Both the position numbers and the translations under genes were made by a program. From assembly GCF_022234545.1 (NCBI RefSeq), contig NZ_JAIEUI010000004.1, forward strand, positions 124,001 to 188,000: a stretch of DNA of 64,000 bases, read 5' to 3'. Numbering within the stretch: the first letter of the stretch is position 1; each line of letters opens with the position of its first letter. Below, piece after piece: positions 49,134 through 58,199 of the stretch. The DNA is from Paenibacillus piscarius (GTDB taxonomy: Bacteria; Bacillota; Bacilli; Paenibacillales; Paenibacillaceae). The notes below the pieces were generated by a model. It had not been told where the DNA came from. It was given only the letters and a program-made list of their open reading frames with translations, and did not search any database.

Positions 49134-49901
49134 TTAATGCGCTTCTTCCTCGTGGATCGTCATCTGCGCGATGTAGACCATCGTCAGAATCGTAAAGATA
49201 AAGGCCTGAAGCGCCCCGACAAAGATACTGAACCCTTGCCAGACGGCCAGGAACGGTATACTTAACAGTCCCAGCTTCAGAATTACGGTAATCAGGACCT
49301 CGCCGGCGAAAATGTTGGCGAACAGACGGATGGCAAGCGCCACCGGCTTCGCCAGGTTCTCAATGATGTTCAGCGGCAGGAAAATCGGAAACGGCTCAAT
49401 ATAATGCTTGAAATAATGCTTGCCGTTCAGCTTGATGCCCAGATAGTTCATCAGGAAGAATACGACGATTGCAAGCCCTGCGGTTACGTTGATATCTGCA
49501 GTCGGCGATTTGTACCACAGAATCTCTGCATGTGCCCCGTTTGCCAGGTCTTTGGTTGCTTCGATAACATGTCCAAAAATGTACACCGGCTCATGGGCTT
49601 CAGTAATGAAGGCAAACGGCAGACCAAGGAGATTGGAGACGAAGATAAACAGTATCAGCGTCAATCCCAGTGATATGTAGGGCTTTCCCTTCTTCAGATC
49701 CATGGCGCTGCTGATCAGTCCCTGGACAAATTCGACCACCCACTCCATGAAATTCTGGAGCTTGGACGGATTCTCCACCGACAGGTTGCGGACGGACAGC
49801 ATGACCAGAACGAACACAATCACCGAGCTGATGAGCAGCATCAGCACCGCAGACAGGTCAATCGGTATTCCGCCGACATAGATTAAAGGCATTTCGTGCA
49901 T
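49134..49901 (-). CDS. atpB: AtpB, ATP synthase a subunit
   Basis: Stationary proton channel subunit with five or six membrane helices; 255 residues. The essential Arg lies in 'ALAIRLFANIFAGEVLITVI' near residue 190. The N-terminus (MPLIYVGGIPIDLSAVLMLL) is short, as in Firmicutes. AAAGGGGG precedes the ATG at 49901; a second in-frame ATG four codons in is an alternative. Confidence 0.96.
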   Translation of the reverse strand: MHEMPLIYVGGIPIDLSAVLMLLISSVIVFVLVMLSVRNLSVENPSKLQNFMEWVVEFVQGLISSAMDLKKGKPYISLGLTLILFIFVSNLLGLPFAFITEAHEPVYIFGHVIEATKDLANGAHAEILWYKSPTADINVTAGLAIVVFFLMNYLGIKLNGKHYFKHYIEPFPIFLPLNIIENLAKPVALAIRLFANIFAGEVLITVILKLGLLSIPFLAVWQGFSIFVGALQAFIFTILTMVYIAQMTIHEEEAH

Positions 49902-49930
49902 AGTATCATCCCCCTTTCTCGTTAATATGG

Positions 49931-50308
49931 CTACAGCTTATTCTTGATTCCTAAATATATCCCCACAGGAATAGCTAGAAGCTGGGGGATGAACAGGCCG
50001 GTGATCGTTGCCTCCAGCGAGAAATGCTCATACTTGACCGAGAACATGGTGACCAGAATTCCGAAGCTGATCCGGGTAGCAAAACCGAGACTGAACGACC
50101 GGCGCTGCTTATCCACGACTGCCTGCGTAACCCGCCGCACCTTGATAGCAAGGTAACGGAAGTTCACCAGTCCCGCCAGCATGCCCAGCGTCATGCCAAG
50201 TGTCACTGCCCGGGTCTCATGATGAAGAGACCATCCCATGACCAGGCCTGCCATAATAATCAGGGTAATCCTGGTGACGATGTTGATGAGAGGAGTCATA
50301 TTATCCAT
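49931..50308 (-). CDS. atpI: AtpI, ATP synthase subunit I
   Basis: A 125-residue protein with four membrane helices, for example 'ITLIIMAGLVMGWSLHHETR' and 'TLGMTLGMLAGLVNFRYLAI'. It helps assemble the c ring in other bacteria. ATG 50308 follows GGGGGAG and overlaps the end of the AtpZ-like gene by 8 bases, so the two are coupled. Second gene of the operon. Confidence 0.88.
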   Translation of the reverse strand: MDNMTPLINIVTRITLIIMAGLVMGWSLHHETRAVTLGMTLGMLAGLVNFRYLAIKVRRVTQAVVDKQRRSFSLGFATRISFGILVTMFSVKYEHFSLEATITGLFIPQLLAIPVGIYLGIKNKL

Positions 50309-50534
50309 TTTGCTCCCCCAGATATTTTTTGATAAGCATAGCAACATTCACAACCCCGAGTACCATACCGGCAATTGTGCCGAGAGCCAGCCAGACAGGA
50401 GGGCCGTCCATCAGCTTCCGCAGCCACCGGGCCACGAAAAAACCTATTACAATGTAAGCGGCAAGCAAACTGCCTGCACTCGCAAGAACTAAAGCGATCC
50501 GCCCCAGTCCCGGCTCCTTCTTTTGTTCCTTCAT
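50301..50534 (-). CDS. atpZ: AtpZ/AtpI-family small membrane protein
   Basis: A 77-residue protein with two membrane helices ('IALVLASAGSLLAAYIVIGF' and 'WLALGTIAGMVLGVVNVAML') and a charged N-terminus, typical of the gene that opens many atp operons. The family has been linked to ATP synthase assembly and Mg/Ca import; the exact role here is unknown. The ribosome-binding site is weak (GGGA). A strong promoter match lies about 20-50 bases upstream. Confidence 0.82.
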   Translation of the reverse strand: MKEQKKEPGLGRIALVLASAGSLLAAYIVIGFFVARWLRKLMDGPPVWLALGTIAGMVLGVVNVAMLIKKYLGEQNG

Positions 50535-50552
50535 AGGCTACAATCCCAACTA

Positions 50553-50582
50553 ATTTTACTGAATATCCAGACTCTTTGTCAA
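50553..50582 (-). promoter_or_regulatory. Sigma-A promoter of the atp operon
   Basis: Minus strand TTGACA (50582-50577), 18 bases, TAAAAT (50558-50553). Perfect -35, good -10, just upstream of the first operon gene. Confidence 0.65.
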
Positions 50583-50698
50583 TTCACAGAAAATTGCCCA
50601 AAAGCGTGTGAAAGTATGAAAATAATCACAGCAAAACATTACAAAACCATATAAACCGTACAGTTTCACTGTATGCTGCTTTCATTCAAATTAGTATA

Positions 50699-51862
50699 TT
50701 AGTTGTCCTCATTTGTGAACATTGTGTGAAATTCTTCGGGACGTTCACTAACAATCCCGAAATGGTGCAGAATCGCATTGACAATTCTCTGGGAGGCTTT
50801 ACCGTCTCCGTACGGGTTGGCGGCCCGGCTCATCGACTGATACAGGTTCTGATCGGTCAGCAGAGCATGTGTCCGTTGATACACCTTCTCCTCGTCCGTG
50901 CCCACCAGCTCCAGCGTTCCGGCCTCAATCCCTTCGGGACGCTCGGTTGTATCGCGCAGCACCAGCACAGGAACTCCGAAGGAAGGAGCTTCCTCCTGCA
51001 GGCCGCCCGAATCGGTCAGAATCAGGTGGGTATGCGGATAGAAATTATGCAGGTCAACGACATCGAGTGGATCAATCAGCTTGATTCTAGGGTGTCCGCC
51101 AAGGATCTCATGCGCCGGTTCCTTCACTGCAGGACTCGGATGCACAGGATAGACAATGGCCACATCTTCAAATTCATCAGCGATTCTTTTGACAGCACGG
51201 AAAATATGACGGTGCGGTTCGCCTTGGGATTCTCTGCGGTGCGCCGTCATCAGAATAAGTCTTTTTCCTGAAGCAAAATCCAATACAGGATGCCGGTAAT
51301 CCGGCTGTACGGTATATTGAAACACATCGGTTACGGTATTGCCTGTGATATATATACTTGATTCTTTTTTGTTCTCATGTCTCAGGTTGCCGGCTGACCA
51401 GCCGGTCGGGGCAAAATGAAGATCCGCCAGTACACCTGTCAATTGGCGGTTCATTTCCTCGGGATAAGGCGACAGCTTATTCCAGGTCCGAAGTCCTGCT
51501 TCCACATGCCCAACCTGAATTTGCTGCAGAAAAGACGCATAGCTGGCCAGGAAGGTAGTCAGCGTATCCCCGTGCACAAGCACCAGATCCGGCTTCGCCT
51601 CGCGGAGCACAGGCTCCAGCCCTTCGAGCACCCGGATGCTGATCTCATTCAGCGTCTGGCGGTCCTTCATCACATCCAGATCATAGTCCGGAGTGATCTT
51701 GAACACCTCAAGCACCTGATCCAGCAGCTCGCGGTGCTGCGCAGTCACACATACCACGGACTCGATATGCTCAGGATGTCTTCCCAGCTCCAGAACCAGC
51801 GGCGCCATCTTAATTGCCTCGGGTCGCACACCAAAAATCGTCATTACTTTAATTTTGGACAT
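50699..51862 (-). CDS. mnaA: WecB/MnaA, non-hydrolysing UDP-GlcNAc 2-epimerase
   Basis: Interconverts UDP-GlcNAc and UDP-ManNAc in the cytoplasm. The 387-residue product has 'TIFGVRPEAIKMAPLVLELG' at the N-terminus, 'VLVHGDTLTTFLASYASFLQ', 'GHVEAGLRTWNKLSPYPEE' and 'LTDSGGLQEEAPSFGVPVLV', the family's substrate and allosteric-site blocks. It supplies the ManNAc donor that TagA needs, although it lies 20 kb away between upp and the atp operon. GAGAGGGT precedes the ATG. Confidence 0.95.
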   Translation of the reverse strand: MSKIKVMTIFGVRPEAIKMAPLVLELGRHPEHIESVVCVTAQHRELLDQVLEVFKITPDYDLDVMKDRQTLNEISIRVLEGLEPVLREAKPDLVLVHGDTLTTFLASYASFLQQIQVGHVEAGLRTWNKLSPYPEEMNRQLTGVLADLHFAPTGWSAGNLRHENKKESSIYITGNTVTDVFQYTVQPDYRHPVLDFASGKRLILMTAHRRESQGEPHRHIFRAVKRIADEFEDVAIVYPVHPSPAVKEPAHEILGGHPRIKLIDPLDVVDLHNFYPHTHLILTDSGGLQEEAPSFGVPVLVLRDTTERPEGIEAGTLELVGTDEEKVYQRTHALLTDQNLYQSMSRAANPYGDGKASQRIVNAILHHFGIVSERPEEFHTMFTNEDN

Positions 51863-51934
51863 CAGCCCTACCCTCTCTTCTGAGAACAGCTTATTGTGTT
51901 CATTCTATACGTTCTATAATAGTACCAGCCTTCG

Positions 51935-52564
51935 TTACTTGGTTCCGTACAGTCTGTCCCCGGCATCCCCAAGCCCTGGAACAATGTAACCATGATCGTT
52001 CAGATGATCATCAAGCGCAGCCACGTAGATATCTACATCAGGATGAGCAGCCTGTACCGCAGCAACACCTTCCGGAGCAGCAATCAGGTTCATCATCTTG
52101 ATCTGCGTGCATCCGCGGTTCTTAAGCGAGGTAATCGCTGCAATCGCCGAGCCGCCGGTCGCCAGCATCGGATCGATCACGATCAGCTCACGCTCCTGCA
52201 CATCGGTAGGAAGCTTGATGTAGTATTCTACCGGCTGCAGGGTGTCCGGATCGCGGAACAGGCCGACATGCCCCACCTTCGCCGCAGGCAGCAGCTTAAG
52301 CACACCCTCCAGCATCCCGAGACCGGCGCGCAGAATCGGAATCAGCCCGAGCATTCTTCCCGAGATCACCTTGCTCTGTGTTTCAGCCACCGGTGTCTGC
52401 ACCGTAATGGTCTCCAGCGGAATATCGCGCGTAATTTCGTAAGCCATAAGTGTAGCTACTTCATCGACATGCTCCCTGAACTCTTTCGTATTGGTCCGCA
52501 CATCGCGAATGAATGTCAATTTGTGCTGAATCAATGGATGATCGCAAATCACCAATTTTCCCAT
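51935..52564 (-). CDS. upp: Upp, uracil phosphoribosyltransferase
   Basis: Salvages uracil to UMP with PRPP. The 209-residue product has the PRPP loop '[20 protein letters not shown]' and the uracil-binding C-terminus '[18 protein letters not shown]'. GGAGGG precedes the ATG. Between its promoter and start is a palindromic AAGCGCTTT (52607-52615) that weakly resembles a catabolite-response element; no PyrR attenuator is recognised. It follows glyA as in B. subtilis, but with its own promoter. Confidence 0.97.
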   Translation of the reverse strand: MGKLVICDHPLIQHKLTFIRDVRTNTKEFREHVDEVATLMAYEITRDIPLETITVQTPVAETQSKVISGRMLGLIPILRAGLGMLEGVLKLLPAAKVGHVGLFRDPDTLQPVEYYIKLPTDVQERELIVIDPMLATGGSAIAAITSLKNRGCTQIKMMNLIAAPEGVAAVQAAHPDVDIYVAALDDHLNDHGYIVPGLGDAGDRLYGTK

Positions 52565-52640
52565 GTTGTCCCTCCGGTAATCTCAAGTCTTATTTATAGC
52601 CAGCGTAAGCGCTTTGCTTCCAGGTGGCTAAATCTCGTCT

Positions 52641-52669
52641 ATTATATCATCACAGAGGACGCTTTTCAC
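52641..52669 (-). promoter_or_regulatory. Sigma-A promoter of upp
   Basis: Minus strand GTGAAA (52669-52664), 17 bases, TATAAT (52646-52641). It lies in the 446-base gap 52565-53010, which otherwise holds only the glyA terminator and AT-rich sequence with no supported gene. Confidence 0.6.
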
Positions 52670-52947
52670 CTACACTTGGGCAAAACTCCCTAACCGCTAA
52701 AGCCTCCGGGCATTACCAGCCAATGGAAGCTTAAGGTAAAATGTACTCCCGGCTGGATATAAACCAAAGCATAGTTTGTGCATTTTAGCGCAAAACATAC
52801 TTTTCACAGTTCTTTCACCATTTTTATTGAAAATTCCATGAACTTTCATGATTATTTCAGTATTATTCATAGCGTTTTCTTGGCGGCGATTTGTGAACAT
52901 TATGTCACAGGGGCAATGCTGCACCGGAGGGGTGTGCCTATAACGAG

Positions 52948-52994
52948 CAAAAGGCCTTTGCGCACCTCCGGCCGGAACCGGACACGCAAAGGCC
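52948..52994 (-). terminator. Terminator of glyA
   Basis: Minus-strand GGCCTTTGCG/CGCAAAGGCC stem with an additional CCGG-rich inner hairpin, followed by TTTTGC; 17 bases past the glyA stop. Confidence 0.9.
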
Positions 52995-53010
52995 CACATA
53001 CTGCTAAAGA

Positions 53011-54258
53011 TTAATACTTCAGTTCGGGATAGATCGGATATTGTTCAGTCAGCTTCGCCACTTCCTTCGCCGCCTGGGCCAGCGCAGCTTCATCCTTCGG
53101 ATTCTTCAGAACCGCTGCAATAATACGGCCGATCACAACCATCGCCTGCTCGTCCATGCCGCGTGAAGTAACGGCCGGTGTGCCGATACGGATACCGCTG
53201 GTAACAAACGGGCTGGTCGGGTCAAACGGAATCGCATTCTTGTTCACTGTAATTCCGATCGAATCCAGCACCTTCTCCGCATCCTTACCGGTGATGTTCA
53301 GATTACGGGTGTCAATCAGCATCAGGTGATTATCAGTACCGCCAGACACGATGTTCACACCTTCACCAATCAGCGTCTCAGCCAGAACCTTGGCATTCTT
53401 AACCACATTTTCGGCGTAGGTCTTGAAGGAAGGCTGCAGTGCCTCACCCAGGGCCACTGCTTTGGAGGCAATGACATGCATCAGAGGTCCGCCTTGGGAG
53501 CCTGGGAACACGGCTTTATCAATGGCAGCAGCCCAAGGCTGTCTGCAGAGAATCAGTCCTCCGCGCGGACCGCGCAGCGTCTTATGCGTAGTTGTCGTCA
53601 CGAAGTGGGCATGAGGAACCGGGTTCGGATGAATTCCGGCAGCCACCAGACCGGCAATATGGGCCATATCAACCATGAACAGCGCACCTACATCATTCGC
53701 AATGGAAGCAAGGGCGGCAAAATCAATGGTGCGCGGATACGCGCTTGCACCGGCGACGACCATTTTGGGACGATGCTTGAACGCTGCCTTGCGCACTTCA
53801 TCATAATCAATCAGGAAGGAATCCTCTTGTACGCCATACGCCACAAAGTTGTACAGAATACCGGAGGCATTGACCGGGCTGCCGTGGGTCAAGTGGCCGC
53901 CATGCGCCAGGTTCATGCCGAGGACAGTGTCTCCGGGTTTGAGAGCCGCAAGATATACAGCCATGTTAGCCTGTGCGCCGGAATGCGGCTGCACGTTGGC
54001 ATGTTCAGCGCCGAACAGCTGCTTGGCACGGTCACGGGCCAGATTCTCCACAATATCCACATCTTCGCATCCGCCGTAATAACGCTTGCCCGGATATCCT
54101 TCGGCGTACTTGTTCGTCAGTACGGAGCCCATAGCTTCCATAACAGCTTCACTTACAATATTCTCTGAAGCAATAAGTTCAATGTTCGCGCGCTGGCGGC
54201 TCAGTTCGAGTCCCATCGCTTCCAGTACTGCCGGGTCACTTTTACGCAATTGTTCCAT
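53011..54258 (-). CDS. glyA: GlyA, serine hydroxymethyltransferase
   Basis: PLP enzyme that makes glycine and 5,10-methylene-THF from serine. The 415-residue product has the PLP lysine at about K226 in '[17 protein letters not shown]', the '[20 protein letters not shown]' N-terminal block and '[20 protein letters not shown]'. GGGAGG precedes the ATG. It follows ywlG by 64 bases and is terminated before upp. Confidence 0.97.
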   Translation of the reverse strand: MEQLRKSDPAVLEAMGLELSRQRANIELIASENIVSEAVMEAMGSVLTNKYAEGYPGKRYYGGCEDVDIVENLARDRAKQLFGAEHANVQPHSGAQANMAVYLAALKPGDTVLGMNLAHGGHLTHGSPVNASGILYNFVAYGVQEDSFLIDYDEVRKAAFKHRPKMVVAGASAYPRTIDFAALASIANDVGALFMVDMAHIAGLVAAGIHPNPVPHAHFVTTTTHKTLRGPRGGLILCRQPWAAAIDKAVFPGSQGGPLMHVIASKAVALGEALQPSFKTYAENVVKNAKVLAETLIGEGVNIVSGGTDNHLMLIDTRNLNITGKDAEKVLDSIGITVNKNAIPFDPTSPFVTSGIRIGTPAVTSRGMDEQAMVVIGRIIAAVLKNPKDEAALAQAAKEVAKLTEQYPIYPELKY

Positions 54259-54322
54259 GATTCTAACTTCCTCCCTGTTCCTCTAGTTTATGTGGTGTTT
54301 AAGCAAAACCGTCAGATAAAAG

Positions 54323-54964
54323 CTAATCACAATTCCCCGAACCGCTTGTCTCCGGCGTGCGGTACACGGCCCGCTCTCCGCCGATCAGCGGCGGTCTGCT
54401 CCATGCGGTATTCACCCGCGCCGCCCCGATATACCGCAGGCCGGGCCGGTAAGGTACGGCAACCCGCCGCAGATGCATACCGATCAGCGTCTCTCCGATA
54501 TCTATACCGGCATGGGCCTCAATGGACTCCGCCAGTACAGGGTCGGCCATCGACTGGTAGGCCGCTGCAGCCATTGAGCCTCCGGCTCCCGGGATGGGCA
54601 CAGCCGATACTTCCTTGAGACCAAGCCGCTCAAGCAGCTCCCGTTCCATTACCAGCGCACGGTTCAGGTGCTCGCAGCATTGGTAGACGGTATGAAACCC
54701 AAACTCGGCAGCAACCCCGGTGATTCCCTCCAGCAGCTGCCGCGCAACCTCCAGCGCACCGCCGGTGCCGATCCGTTTGCCCGCGACTTCACTGGTGCTG
54801 GCTCCGACGACAAGGATTCTGCCGGGACCCAACTTGCCTGCTACGGCAAGTTCACGCGTTACCGCAGCAGCGGATGCAGCCAAAGCCTGCTCACCGCCGT
54901 CCGTATTCTGCGGCGCTGATGCCTGCGCACCCGGCGCACGCTCCTGCTTCAGCTTATTCTCCAT
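54323..54964 (-). CDS. ywlG: YwlG, TIGR01440 (DUF436) family protein
   Basis: A 213-residue soluble protein with the DUF436 blocks 'ILVVGASTSEVAGKRIGTGG', 'GVAAEFGFHTVYQCCEHLNR' and 'HLRRVAVPYRPGLRYIGAAR'. Function not established. An Ala-rich N-terminal extension (about residues 8-35) precedes the domain. ATG 54964 follows AAGGGGGCGG; an upstream in-frame start lacks a site. In B. subtilis rpiB lies between ywlE and ywlG; here it is missing. Confidence 0.88.
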   Translation of the reverse strand: MENKLKQERAPGAQASAPQNTDGGEQALAASAAAVTRELAVAGKLGPGRILVVGASTSEVAGKRIGTGGALEVARQLLEGITGVAAEFGFHTVYQCCEHLNRALVMERELLERLGLKEVSAVPIPGAGGSMAAAAYQSMADPVLAESIEAHAGIDIGETLIGMHLRRVAVPYRPGLRYIGAARVNTAWSRPPLIGGERAVYRTPETSGSGNCD

Positions 54965-55024
54965 CTTACCGCCCCCTTCAAGCCTTAATTGTGCCCTGAT
55001 TCCAGTGGAGACGCAACATTTAAA

Positions 55025-55066
55025 CAAAAAAGAGCAGTCCGCAGATAAACTGCGGATGTGCTCTTT
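55025..55066 (-). terminator. Terminator of ywlE
   Basis: Minus-strand AAGAGCA...TGCTCTT outer stem with an inner CCGCAG/CTGCGG hairpin followed by six T. It separates ywlE from ywlG. Confidence 0.9.
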
Positions 55067-55194
55067 TGCCCAGGCGACCGGCCGTTAATTCCAGGTGCTC
55101 CATCGTGGTTTCATCCACACTTGTCGCCAGTTACACCGGAACCGGATCATATTTATTACATCTTAAGGGATATACCGCGAAAAATCAACCACCT

Positions 55195-55782
55195 TCACAG
55201 CATCCGCAGCGATTCCAGCTTATCCAGCAGGCTGTATAGCGCTGAGCGGATCTCCGCCGCCGCCAGCTCGTAATCCTCGCGCGAGCCGCCGAACGGGTCG
55301 CTGATATCAAAGCTCGGGATACGCTGGCGGATCTCGATGATCCGCTGCAAATCAGCTGCCGCCGGCTCTGTGCCCAGCGCCAAGTTCATCTCCGCCTCAG
55401 CATACAGGCTATCCAGCTCGCGGATATCAGCAGCTACAGACTCTTGGGTCTGCACATATTCCTTCAAGGTATGAGTCTTGGCCACTGCATCAGGAAACAC
55501 CTGGAGCAAGTGGCGCTTGTGCGCTCCTGTCAAGGTAAGAATCAGATCCGCCCAGGCAACGGCCTCTGCGGACAATTGAGAGGAATGAATTGCGTCATGA
55601 ATCCCTTCATCCTGAAGAATAGCGGCGGCATGTCTGGATATGGATGTACCGGGGATGGCAGATACTCCGGCAGAACGCACCTCCACATCCACCCCCCGCT
55701 CCTTCGCAAGCTTCCGCAGAAGCCCCTCCGCCATGGGACTGCGGCAGGTATTTCCTGTGCAGACGAATAAAATATGCAGCAT
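55195..55782 (-). CDS. ywlE: YwlE, protein-arginine-phosphatase
   Basis: Low-molecular-weight phosphatase of the arginine-phosphate type that reverses McsB-directed marking for ClpCP. The 195-residue product starts LHILFVCTGNTCRSPMAE: the P-loop is Cys8-x5-Arg14 with Thr12, the residue that in B. subtilis YwlE confers phosphoarginine rather than phosphotyrosine specificity. ATG 55782 follows GGAGGTGG; a GTG three codons earlier overlaps that site. No mcsB is in the window. Confidence 0.92.
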   Translation of the reverse strand: MLHILFVCTGNTCRSPMAEGLLRKLAKERGVDVEVRSAGVSAIPGTSISRHAAAILQDEGIHDAIHSSQLSAEAVAWADLILTLTGAHKRHLLQVFPDAVAKTHTLKEYVQTQESVAADIRELDSLYAEAEMNLALGTEPAAADLQRIIEIRQRIPSFDISDPFGGSREDYELAAAEIRSALYSLLDKLESLRML

Positions 55783-55832
55783 ACTTTCCACCTCCGGTGA
55801 ACAATATAATTTCGGTTATTGCCGTTATTGTA

Positions 55833-56405
55833 TCAGAAGATGAACAGCAAGCCAAACGCCAGCAGAATCGCCCCGCCCAGCGCTTCCCCGTAATCCCCTA
55901 GACCGCGGCTCACCCGTCTGCCCAGCAGCAGACCGGTAATGGCCATGACGCCGCCGCAGGCACCGAAAGCGAGCACGGTCAGAATGATATTGCTGACAAA
56001 CATCCCCAGCGAGACCCCCACGGAGAAGGAGTCCACACTTACACTTAGGGCAATCAGCAGCATCCCCCATCCGGTCCGGTGATCCATCTGCCGGCTGGCG
56101 CCGTCGTCCTCGCGGAAGGAATTGAATACCATATGTCCGCCCAGCAGCACAAGCAGGCCCCCGGCGGCAAACGTGGTGACCTGTCCCAGCAAATGGCCGA
56201 CATAGCTGCCGGTGAACAAGCCCAGGAGCGGCATCAGCACATGAAAAAAAGCAATCATCAAGCTGAGCTGCAGCACATGGAGCAGACGGATGCCCCTCAT
56301 CCCGATGCCCACTCCGAGCGAGAACGCATCCATCCCCAGCGCAACCGCCATGATGGTTACGGTCACAATCTGGCCCCAGCCTTCATATATCCCGCCTAAG
56401 CCCAT
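55833..56405 (-). CDS. mntP: MntP, manganese efflux pump
   Basis: A 190-residue protein with six membrane helices and the family's two internal repeats; 'VALGMDAFSLGVGIGMRGI' and 'ALSVSVDSFSVGVSLGMF' carry the conserved Asp residues of the metal site. It exports Mn2+. GAGGTGGGGG precedes the ATG. The known yybP-ykoY manganese riboswitch is not recognised upstream; that space instead holds a 51-54 bp repeat array. Confidence 0.93.
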   Translation of the reverse strand: MGLGGIYEGWGQIVTVTIMAVALGMDAFSLGVGIGMRGIRLLHVLQLSLMIAFFHVLMPLLGLFTGSYVGHLLGQVTTFAAGGLLVLLGGHMVFNSFREDDGASRQMDHRTGWGMLLIALSVSVDSFSVGVSLGMFVSNIILTVLAFGACGGVMAITGLLLGRRVSRGLGDYGEALGGAILLAFGLLFIF

Positions 56406-56537
56406 GAATATACCCCCACCTCAGGTCCATAAGTCTTGTACAATCACGATATGCGGACAAGATGGCATTCATGCCTGTCAGGTGGATGGGAGGGCGGGCT
56501 GCGGAAGGTAGGGATATATGAGGAATTAAGAAAAAAA

Positions 56538-56682
56538 GTGTATTTGTACACTTCGTCGCTGGCTCGGGAATCGGCGTTTGTGCGAAATCAGGTGTATTTG
56601 CACACTTCGTTGACTAGAAAATCGGCGTTTGCGCGAAATCAGGTGTATTTGTACACTTCGTTGGCTCGGGAATCAGTCTGTG
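56538..56682 (-). repeat. Three-copy 51-54 bp repeat array ending in a terminator
   Basis: Three direct copies begin GTGTATTTG at 56538, 56592 and 56643 (periods 54 and 51). Each contains a GTGTA...TACAC-like dyad, CACTTCG, GAATCGGCG-like and GCGAAATCAG segments. On the minus strand the last copy met (56537-56551) reads AGTGTA-CAAA-TACACT followed by seven T, an intrinsic terminator for sua5. The first copy met overlaps the sua5 stop codon (56673-56675). Confidence 0.8.
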
Positions 56683-57908
56683 TCGATGACCGTATCCCCG
56701 GCGGCCTTCATCAGCCGGTTCATAATGGCGGCGCCGAGGCCCGTGACCGGGCAAGCCTCGGCCAGGATGTACGTGGCTCCCGCTTCATCGAAACGCCGCA
56801 AGGCGGCATACAAGAAGCGGGCAGCCTCCTCCGGCGAGGCGAGCGGGCCGAGCGACACCACGCAGGCGGCCGGGTCGGCCGGATACAGGGCCCGATGCTC
56901 CTCGAAGAGGAGCAGGCCCGTCACCGCGCCGCCCCGCTGCGCCGCCTGCAGCAGCCCTGCGGCGGTCTCCGCCACGCACTGCGCGGAGGAGCCGCGTACT
57001 ATGCTGAGCGCCCCGCGCGGAGCATAGTGCGTGTACTTCATGCCCGGCGCGCGCGGCGCCGGGCTCACCTCCGCCGCCTGCGCAGCAGCGGCGGACACGC
57101 CAGTACCGCCGGCAGCAGCGCCCGGCGGTACTGGCACGTTGCCGCCGGACGCTCCGGCGGCCGTGCCGGTCACCGCCGCGAGCTGCTCGGCGGTGATGCC
57201 GCCGGGACGGAGCACCAGCACCGTCCCGTCCGGCTGCACCTGCACCACGGTCGACTCCAGGCCGACCCCGGCTGCGCCACCATCGAGGACCCCGCCGATA
57301 TATCCGGCGAGGTCCTCCAGCACATGGGCGGCCAGCGTAGGACTCGGCCGCCCGGAGCGGTTGGCGCTGGGCGCCGCCACCGGGCAATCCGCCGCGCGCA
57401 GCAGCGCCAGCGCCACCGGATGGTCAGGCATCCGCACCCCGACCGTATCCAACCCCGCCGTCACCAGCGGCGAGAGGACGCCGGGGCGCACCGGCAGCAC
57501 CAGCGTCAGCGGGCCCGGCCAGAACGCATCGATCAGCGCCAAGGCGACTGGGTGTACCTCCGTGACCAGGCCCTCCAGGTCGCTGCGCCGGGCGATATGC
57601 ACGATCAGCGGATTATCGGAGGGCCGGCCCTTGGCGGCGAAGACCGCTTCAACAGCAGCGGTATTACGCGCATCTGCGCCCAGCCCGTACACCGTCTCTG
57701 TCGGGAAGGCGACCGTCTCCCCGCTGCGCAGCAGAGCAGCCGCTTCTTCAATCTTTTCAAGGTCGCTTGCGCGAAGCGCCCCTGAATCAGCTGCTCCCCC
57801 GTCGTCCATACCTGCCTTACTGCCAGAGGCCAGGCTCCAGCACAGAGTCGATTCTATATGACCGCTGCGGCGCTGGGCCGCAAATGGAGTATGCTTCTCT
57901 TTTGTCAT
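56673..57908 (-). CDS. sua5: Sua5/TsaC, threonylcarbamoyl-AMP synthase
   Basis: Makes L-threonylcarbamoyladenylate for the t6A modification of tRNA. The 411-residue product has the YrdC domain ('GETVAFPTETVYGLGADA', 'AKGRPSDNPLIVHI', 'APSANRSGRPSPTLAAHVL') at about residues 55-245 and a Sua5 C-terminal domain ('PGMKYTHYAPRGALSIV') after an Ala/Gly/Pro-rich linker. It is longer than usual because of about 55 extra N-terminal residues; an internal ATG at 57809 could be the true start, while the ATG at 57908 has only a weak AGGAAAG site. The stop lies within the repeat array. Confidence 0.92.
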   Translation of the reverse strand: MTKEKHTPFAAQRRSGHIESTLCWSLASGSKAGMDDGGAADSGALRASDLEKIEEAAALLRSGETVAFPTETVYGLGADARNTAAVEAVFAAKGRPSDNPLIVHIARRSDLEGLVTEVHPVALALIDAFWPGPLTLVLPVRPGVLSPLVTAGLDTVGVRMPDHPVALALLRAADCPVAAPSANRSGRPSPTLAAHVLEDLAGYIGGVLDGGAAGVGLESTVVQVQPDGTVLVLRPGGITAEQLAAVTGTAAGASGGNVPVPPGAAAGGTGVSAAAAQAAEVSPAPRAPGMKYTHYAPRGALSIVRGSSAQCVAETAAGLLQAAQRGGAVTGLLLFEEHRALYPADPAACVVSLGPLASPEEAARFLYAALRRFDEAGATYILAEACPVTGLGAAIMNRLMKAAGDTVIDTD

Positions 57909-58065
57909 GATTCATCACTAGCTTTCCTATGAGATTAAGACCGCAGGGCGCACGCCTCACGCCGCCGGCAGCAAAGCTAAATAACCCCACAAAGTGAAGC
58001 TTTGGCGTAGGTGGTGACTCAGGTACTTTGCGGGGACCCCAAAACATATAAATTCTTATCTATCC

Positions 58066-58092
58066 AAAAAACGGCCCCACCAGGTGGGGCCG
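58066..58092 (-). terminator. Terminator of spoIIR
   Basis: Minus-strand CGGCCCCACC/GGTGGGGCCG with a short loop followed by six T, about 110 bases past the spoIIR stop. The 57909-58199 stretch otherwise contains only the sua5 leader. Confidence 0.93.
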
Positions 58093-58199
58093 CCAATCAC
58101 CTCAAGTTCTGCCATCATTCTTCATCGTACCATATCCAGGGCCAAAACTGTAGAATCATCCTTCACGCAGACCACAATGAACCACAGTGTCATGGGCCT

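Noticed and set aside
52697..52999. Minus-strand open frame of about 100 codons between upp and glyA.
   Set aside because: It starts inside the glyA terminator, lacks a ribosome-binding site, and overlaps the upp promoter side of the gap.
56406..56700. Looked for a yybP-ykoY manganese riboswitch before mntP.
   Set aside because: The conserved riboswitch core is not recognisable; the space contains the 51-54 bp repeats and a plain ribosome-binding site.
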